From the NCBI GenBank assembly GCA_021794705.1, contig JAJYQH010000301.1:1-5383 (forward strand): a stretch of DNA of 5,383 nt, read 5' to 3'. The notes beneath the pieces were generated by a model. It did not search any database and was not told where the DNA came from. It saw only the letters and a program-made list of their open reading frames with translations. Positions 1 to 5,383 of the stretch are shown piece by piece (position 1 is the first letter of the stretch; each line of letters starts with the position of its first letter). Position numbers and translations under genes: made by a program. Source of the DNA: Actinomycetes bacterium. GTDB lineage: Bacteria > Actinomycetota > Actinomycetes > Propionibacteriales > Propionibacteriaceae.

Positions 1-1
1 G

Positions 2-1033
2 GGCATGTACGAGGGCGACATGTCGCGCAAGCGCACCCTCGTCGACCACGGGTTCCGACTGCCGAGCGCGATGGACAACCGCCCGCTGCGCTTCGAGGAG
101 TTCGTCGAGCGCATCGGCCAGACCGTCTACCTGTCGGCGACGCCCGGCCCCTACGAGCTGGCTCGCGCCACCGGCGAGCCGGTCCAGCTGCTCATCCGGC
201 CCACCGGCCTCGTCGACCCCGAGGTCATCGTCAAGCCCACCAAGGGCCAGATCGACGACCTCATGGGCGAGATCCGGCTGCGGGTCGAGCGCAACGAGCG
301 GGTGCTCGTCACGACGCTCACCAAGAAGATGTCCGAAGACCTCACCGACTACCTCATGGAGAACGGCATCCGCACCCGGTACCTGCACAGCGAGGTCGAC
401 ACGCTGCGGCGGGTCGAACTGCTCCGCGAGCTGCGGCTCGGCGAGTACGACGTGCTCGTCGGCATCAACCTGCTGCGTGAGGGCCTCGACCTGCCCGAGG
501 TGTCGCTCGTCGCCATCCTCGACGCCGACAAGGAGGGCTTCCTCCGGTCCGACCGGTCGCTCATCCAGACGATCGGGCGGGCGGCGCGCAACGTGGCGGG
601 CCAGGTGCACATGTACGCCGACCGCATCACCCCCTCGATGGCGGCGGCCATCGACGAGACCAATCGGCGGCGGGAGATCCAGATCGCCTACAACCTCGAG
701 CACGGCATCGACCCGCAGCCGCTGCGCAAGCGGATCGCCGACATCACCGACATGCTCGCCCGGGAGGAGGCCGACACCGACGAGCTGCTGAAGAAGGCGT
801 CCCCGCGCGGACGCCAGCCGAAGTCGCCGCTTCCCGCCAAGCTCATCGACCAGCGCAGCGACCTCGATCCGGCCCGGCTGTCGGCCGTCGAACTGGCCGA
901 CCTGGTGGCCGAGCTCACCCAGCAGATGAAGAGCGCGGCCGCCGAGCTCCAGTTCGAGCTCGCCGCCCGGCTGCGGGACGAGATCTCCGACCTCAAGAAG
1001 GAGTTGCGGGGCCTCATCGAGGCCACGAAGTAG
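2..1033 (+). CDS. uvrB: UvrB, excinuclease ABC subunit B (5'-truncated by window edge)
   Basis: UvrB is the DNA-damage verification subunit of nucleotide excision repair: UvrA loads it on DNA and it then recruits the nuclease UvrC in the cytoplasm. The reading frame enters from the left edge, so about the first half (Walker A, beta-hairpin, DESH box) is outside. Numbering from the first visible Met (position 5), the sequence shows the UvrB hallmarks [15 protein letters not shown] (9-23), SATPGPYE (44-51), [49 protein letters not shown], and helicase motif [11 protein letters not shown] (188-196) with its arginine finger region. The last ~40 residues (about 300-336, [12 protein letters not shown]) form the UVR coiled-coil motif that contacts UvrC. 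A charged Pro/Arg/Lys linker around 260-285 joins the two parts. The frame is intact to a TAG stop, with no sign of decay. Identification is secure. Confidence 0.98.
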   Translation, partial: GMYEGDMSRKRTLVDHGFRLPSAMDNRPLRFEEFVERIGQTVYLSATPGPYELARATGEPVQLLIRPTGLVDPEVIVKPTKGQIDDLMGEIRLRVERNERVLVTTLTKKMSEDLTDYLMENGIRTRYLHSEVDTLRRVELLRELRLGEYDVLVGINLLREGLDLPEVSLVAILDADKEGFLRSDRSLIQTIGRAARNVAGQVHMYADRITPSMAAAIDETNRRREIQIAYNLEHGIDPQPLRKRIADITDMLAREEADTDELLKKASPRGRQPKSPLPAKLIDQRSDLDPARLSAVELADLVAELTQQMKSAAAELQFELAARLRDEISDLKKELRGLIEATK

Positions 1034-1038
1034 CCCGA

Positions 1039-1052
1039 CCGGGTCTCCCCGG
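1039..1052 (+). terminator. Weak GC hairpin after uvrB, possible terminator
   Basis: Five bases after the uvrB stop, CCGGG (1039-1043) pairs with CCCGG (1048-1052) around a TCTC loop. A further GGCC/GGCC pairing lies at 1055-1068. There is no run of T afterwards, so this is not a classical intrinsic terminator. It could be a U-less terminator or chance pairing in GC-rich DNA. If it ends uvrB transcription, terC needs its own promoter. Confidence 0.25.
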
Positions 1053-1073
1053 AGGGCCGGAACGGGCCTGTGG

Positions 1074-1079
1074 GAGAAT
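1074..1079 (+). promoter_or_regulatory. Candidate -10 element for the terC leader
   Basis: GAGAAT matches the TATAAT consensus at four of six positions, including the last three. It would place the transcript start near 1086, just before the first helix of the riboswitch at 1088, which is where a leader RNA would be expected to begin. No convincing -35 is visible. The call rests mainly on this spacing. Confidence 0.25.
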
Positions 1080-1087
1080 GGGCGCGC

Positions 1088-1177
1088 GGAGGGGAGTACT
1101 CCACCACGCAGTCGTCGTCATCACGGCGGGACATCCCGCCCGGCGCTGCGGCCGGCCCGCCGGTGGACGAGACCTCC
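1088..1177 (+). promoter_or_regulatory. yybP-ykoY family manganese riboswitch upstream of terC
   Basis: This leader RNA is predicted to bind Mn2+ and turn on the downstream terC. It carries the family signature GGGGAGTA (1091-1098, loop L1). Helix P1 is GGAGG (1088-1092) with CCTCC (1173-1177). Helix P2 is TCCACC (1100-1105) with GGTGGA (1162-1167), 6/6 paired, followed by the conserved-looking CGAGACC (1168-1174). The second arm has a lower stem CGCAG/CTGCG (1107-1111/1146-1150), an asymmetric internal loop with TCGTC and CGG (L3-like), and an upper stem GGCGGG/CCCGCC (1125-1130/1135-1140) closed by ACAT. From memory this matches the Lactococcus yybP architecture in order and in loop sequence. 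The gene downstream is TerC-family, one of the known targets of this class. In the known structures Mn2+ sits between L1 and L3. A covariance-model search was not possible here. Confidence 0.88.
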
Positions 1178-1190
1178 CGGCCTCAGCCGT

Positions 1191-1198
1191 GGAAGGAA
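1191..1198 (+). promoter_or_regulatory. Ribosome binding site deciding the terC TTG start
   Basis: GGAAGGAA ends 7 bases before the TTG at 1206 and is the only good Shine-Dalgarno sequence in the leader. It supports the TTG as the start, since no ATG or GTG in this frame is better placed. It lies 13 bases after the 3' strand of riboswitch helix P1 (CCTCC, 1173-1177). That strand could pair with GGA(A)GG, leaving one A bulged, when P1 is open, which suggests control of translation (inference). Confidence 0.65.
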
Positions 1199-1205
1199 CC
1201 CCCCG

Positions 1206-2174
1206 TTGCAGGTTCACGCGTCCGCCTGGATCATCACCGTCGCCGTGATGGCGGCCCTGCTCGCCGTCGACGTCCTCATCATCGGACGCCGCCCGCACGT
1301 GCCGTCGATGAGGGAGTGCACGCTGCTCGTCGGCCTGTTCGTGGCGCTCGCCGTGCTGTTCGGCGCCGGCATCTGGGTGGTGAGCGGGCCGGTCTACGGC
1401 AAGGAGTTCTTCGCCGGCTGGCTCACCGAGTACAGCCTGTCGGTCGACAACCTGTTCATCTTCCTGCTCATCATGGACAAGTTCCGGGTGCCCGCGAGGC
1501 TGCAGCAGTTCGGCCTGCTCGTCGGCATCATCCTCGCCCTCGTCTTCCGCGGGGTGTTCATCGGCCTGGGCGCGGCGATGATCGCCTCGATGGCCTGGGT
1601 GTTCTTCCTCTTCGGCGCGTTCCTCCTCTACACCGCGGTCGACCTCGTGCGCGACTTTCTCGACGGCAGCGCCGAGGAGGAGGAGGCCACCGAGAACCTC
1701 GTGATGCGCTTCGTGCGGCGCAGGTTCCCGGCGTCCGAGGAGTTCCACGGCACCCGCCTCACGCTCCAGGAGGGCGGCCGGCGGCTGGTGACGCCCATGC
1801 TCATCGTCATCGTCGCGCTCGGCACCACCGACGTGATGTTCGCCCTCGACTCGATCCCGGCGATCTACGGGCTCACCCAGGAGCCCTACCTCGTCTTCAC
1901 CGCCAACGTCTTCGCGCTCATGGGCCTGCGCCAGCTCTACTTCCTGCTGGGCGGCATGCTCAAGAAGCTCGTCTACCTCCCACTGGGACTCGCGGTGATC
2001 CTCGCGTTCATCGGCGTGAAGCTGCTGCTGCACGCCGCGCACCATTACCGGCTCGACCGGTCGTGGCCCGTCAGCGCCGAGATCCCGGTCGAGACGTCCC
2101 TGCTCGTCATCGTGGTGACGCTCGCGGTCACGGTGACCGCCAGCCTCGTGCGGAGCCGGTCGGCGGCCGAGTGA
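1206..2174 (+). CDS. TerC/Alx-family integral membrane protein, probable Mn2+ exporter
   Basis: The 322-residue protein is a usual length for the family. Hydrophobic segments lie at about 9-27, 40-59, 76-93, 102-126, 128-148, 195-214, 229-251, 256-277 and 297-316. The family's two signature stretches are clear: LSVDNLFIFLLIM (78-90, with D81 and N82) and TDVMFALDSIPAIYG (208-222, with D215), acidic residues in membrane segments thought to handle the metal. A charged loop rich in Glu and Arg (about 149-195) separates the two halves and is probably cytoplasmic. Characterised relatives (E. coli Alx, Bacillus YkoY and YceF) export Mn2+ or supply it to secreted enzymes; older tellurite-resistance naming is less informative. 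The manganese riboswitch directly upstream strongly supports the Mn2+ role. The start is a weak TTG after GGAAGGAA. The exact substrate is inferred. Confidence 0.93.
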   Translation: MQVHASAWIITVAVMAALLAVDVLIIGRRPHVPSMRECTLLVGLFVALAVLFGAGIWVVSGPVYGKEFFAGWLTEYSLSVDNLFIFLLIMDKFRVPARLQQFGLLVGIILALVFRGVFIGLGAAMIASMAWVFFLFGAFLLYTAVDLVRDFLDGSAEEEEATENLVMRFVRRRFPASEEFHGTRLTLQEGGRRLVTPMLIVIVALGTTDVMFALDSIPAIYGLTQEPYLVFTANVFALMGLRQLYFLLGGMLKKLVYLPLGLAVILAFIGVKLLLHAAHHYRLDRSWPVSAEIPVETSLLVIVVTLAVTVTASLVRSRSAAE

Positions 2175-2186
2175 CCCGACGGGTCA
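2172..2186. terminator. Palindrome spanning both convergent stop codons
   Basis: TGACCC (2172-2177) and GGGTCA (2181-2186) are perfect inverted repeats separated by GAC. The first three bases are the terC stop and the last three are the stop of the opposing gene. The hairpin could form in both transcripts and act as a compact two-way transcript end. There is no T-run on either strand, so any terminator activity would be atypical. Confidence 0.35.
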
Positions 2187-2936
2187 GTGCGGGGGCAGCA
2201 GCCCCGGCACGTCGTCGAGGGCGGTTCCCGAGAGTCCCGCCGCATCGCCGCGTCCGGACAGCCAGCCGACGAGGTCGGCGTCCCGGCCGGTGATCGTGCC
2301 GAGGGACCTGCGGTCGAGGGGCCCGACCCGGCCCTTGATCCCGGAACTGGCGACGACGTCGACCGGAGGGATCTGCTGGTCGCCGACGCCCCGGACGAGC
2401 TCCCACGCGAGCAGCCACCGCGCCAGCTGGGGGTCGATCTGGTCGATCTCCAGGCCGCACGCGAGGTCGATGTGGTGGAGGACGACCTCGGACAGCCGCG
2501 CCACGATCCACCACTGGGCTGGCACCCGCAGCCGCTCGGTGAGGACGGTGGGGGTCATGATCTCGGACGCCTCGAGGTCGTCGAAGGCGGCGTTGAGCCG
2601 ACCGGCCGAGGTGTCGAGGTCGATCTGCAGGTCGAGGCCGGTGCGCCGGGAGCCCACCTCGATGTCCTCGTCGGCCTGGGAACGGGAGGCGTACAGCATC
2701 CGCGGACGCCCGTTGAGGAGCGCGTCGATCGCCCGGCACAGGGCCTCGGCGTTGCGCGCCACGTGGGTGGCGACGTGGGCGCGGGTCCAGCCGGCCAGCC
2801 GGCTCGGCTCCTGCCACTGGTCGTCGCCCAGCCGGATGGTGTCGCCGAGCAGCGCCTGGGTCGCCTCGCGCTTGCGTTCGCGCACGCGCGCGATCGCGTG
2901 CCGGTCGGGCAACAACTCTCGCAGCGGCTCGGTCAT
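2184..2936 (-). CDS. Maleylpyruvate isomerase/DinB-like family protein, putative mycothiol-dependent metalloenzyme
   Basis: The product is 250 residues and soluble. The N-terminal part resembles the DinB-like four-helix bundle of mycothiol-dependent maleylpyruvate isomerase, with the typical LAGWTRAHVATHVARNAEAL stretch (47-66) and SEVVLHHIDLACGL (149-162). In the characterised Corynebacterium enzyme a zinc ion is held by His, Glu and His with the last two spaced E-x3-H. Here H58, E150 and H154 fit that pattern, so metal binding is likely. The C-terminal ITGRDADLVGWLSGRG (215-230) matches the family's C-terminal domain. These proteins probably use mycothiol, but most members have no known substrate, so maleylpyruvate should not be assumed. 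The ATG at 2936 is chosen because upstream in-frame codons look non-coding. There is no Shine-Dalgarno, but a TAGCGT box lies 7 bases upstream, suggesting a leaderless transcript. It converges on terC and diverges from uvrA. Confidence 0.85.
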   Translation of the reverse strand: MTEPLRELLPDRHAIARVRERKREATQALLGDTIRLGDDQWQEPSRLAGWTRAHVATHVARNAEALCRAIDALLNGRPRMLYASRSQADEDIEVGSRRTGLDLQIDLDTSAGRLNAAFDDLEASEIMTPTVLTERLRVPAQWWIVARLSEVVLHHIDLACGLEIDQIDPQLARWLLAWELVRGVGDQQIPPVDVVASSGIKGRVGPLDRRSLGTITGRDADLVGWLSGRGDAAGLSGTALDDVPGLLPPH

Positions 2937-2943
2937 GGGGGCA

Positions 2944-2949
2944 ACGCTA
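2944..2949 (-). promoter_or_regulatory. -10 element for the leaderless DinB-like gene
   Basis: On the minus strand TAGCGT fits the actinobacterial TANNNT -10 pattern and is followed by seven bases and then the ATG at 2936. That spacing puts the transcript start at, or one base from, the start codon. The absence of a Shine-Dalgarno agrees with a leaderless mRNA. No clear -35 is seen. Confidence 0.45.
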
Positions 2950-2970
2950 ACGCCTCGGCGTTCGCAGCGT
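2944..2970. repeat. Interrupted inverted repeat upstream of the DinB-like gene
   Basis: AACGCC (2949-2954) and GGCGTT (2957-2962) are perfect arms around TC. Outer arms ACGCT (2944-2948) and AGCGT (2966-2970) extend the pairing, with CGC bulged on one side. The repeat overlaps the -10 candidate of the minus-strand gene, so it is a possible operator. It does not fit the actinobacterial LexA box, whose half-sites are four bases apart. Confidence 0.4.
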
Positions 2971-3024
2971 CGATGCGGCCGGGCGCCCCGGCGAGCGCCG
3001 CACAGCCTGCCAGGTGGGCGCCGT

Positions 3025-3036
3025 CCCCGGCCGGGG
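3025..3036. repeat. Perfect 12-base palindrome in the divergent promoter region
   Basis: CCCCGGCCGGGG is fully self-complementary and lies roughly midway between the two divergent start sites. It may be a protein-binding site or simply a product of high GC content. Nothing else in the sequence identifies a regulator. Confidence 0.3.
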
Positions 3037-3052
3037 CGGACTGTCGGTGGAG

Positions 3053-3067
3053 CCACATAGCATGTGG
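3053..3067. promoter_or_regulatory. Palindromic operator candidate over the uvrA promoter
   Basis: CCACAT (3053-3058) and ATGTGG (3062-3067) are perfect 6-base arms around AGC. The repeat covers the whole candidate -10 box TAGCAT (3058-3063), so a bound dimeric protein would block polymerase. It is not the actinobacterial LexA consensus (CGAAC-N4-GTTCG). A repressor identity cannot be given. Confidence 0.45.
3058..3063 (+). promoter_or_regulatory. -10 element for uvrA
   Basis: TAGCAT fits TANNNT and is followed by seven bases and then GTG at 3071 (ATG at 3074). The predicted transcript start (about 3070-3071) coincides with the start codon region, so uvrA may be leaderless. There is no clear -35, and the upstream GGGA at 3066-3069 is a poor Shine-Dalgarno sequence. 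Confidence 0.45.
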
Positions 3068-3073
3068 GACGTG

Positions 3074-5383
<2,310 letters not shown>

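Noticed and set aside
1675..1687. GAGGAGGAGGAGG, a strong Shine-Dalgarno-like run inside terC
   Set aside because: It encodes a Glu run in the cytoplasmic loop, and no plausible internal gene start follows.
1014..2045. A 343-codon minus-strand frame opposite terC
   Set aside because: The product is a low-complexity Glu/His/Asp/Arg-rich string, and the opposite strand has a clear membrane protein plus riboswitch and ribosome binding site.
1070..2293. A 407-codon plus-strand frame over terC in another frame
   Set aside because: It is an Arg/Pro/Ala/His-rich shadow. It runs through the riboswitch and past the terC stop and has no recognisable domain.
2949..2970. Possible LexA (SOS) box with CGAAC on the minus strand
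   Set aside because: The half-sites CGAAC and GTTAG are separated by eight bases, not four, and the second arm does not match GTTCG.

Overview
The window looks like chromosomal DNA from a GC-rich actinobacterium. Codon third positions are almost all G or C. UvrA closely resembles actinobacterial UvrA as I remember it, and one gene belongs to the mycothiol-linked maleylpyruvate-isomerase/DinB-like family that is mostly actinobacterial. I cannot name a genus from the sequence.

Layout, left to right. (1) 2-1033 is the 3' half of uvrB on the plus strand, covering helicase domain 2 and the C-terminal UVR motif. (2) 1034-1205 is a 172-base leader that folds convincingly as a yybP-ykoY manganese riboswitch (about 1088-1177), followed by a good ribosome binding site. 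(3) 1206-2174 is a complete TerC-family membrane protein gene with a TTG start, probably a Mn2+ exporter. (4) 2184-2936 on the minus strand is a complete 250-residue DinB/maleylpyruvate-isomerase-like gene. It converges on terC with a 9-base gap, and both stop codons lie inside one short palindrome. (5) 2937-3073 is a compact divergent promoter region with three inverted repeats and two matching -10/start arrangements that suggest leaderless transcripts. (6) From about 3074 to the window end is uvrA, about 770 residues, cut off inside its last zinc-binding module.

Functionally, uvrA and uvrB encode the damage-recognition proteins of nucleotide excision repair. Between them sit a Mn2+-sensing leader with its transport gene and a putative metal/thiol-dependent enzyme. 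The riboswitch should let terC be expressed when Mn2+ is high, independently of uvrB. No mobile element, CRISPR array, tRNA or rRNA is visible. The least routine parts are the manganese riboswitch and the unexplained palindrome over the presumed uvrA promoter.
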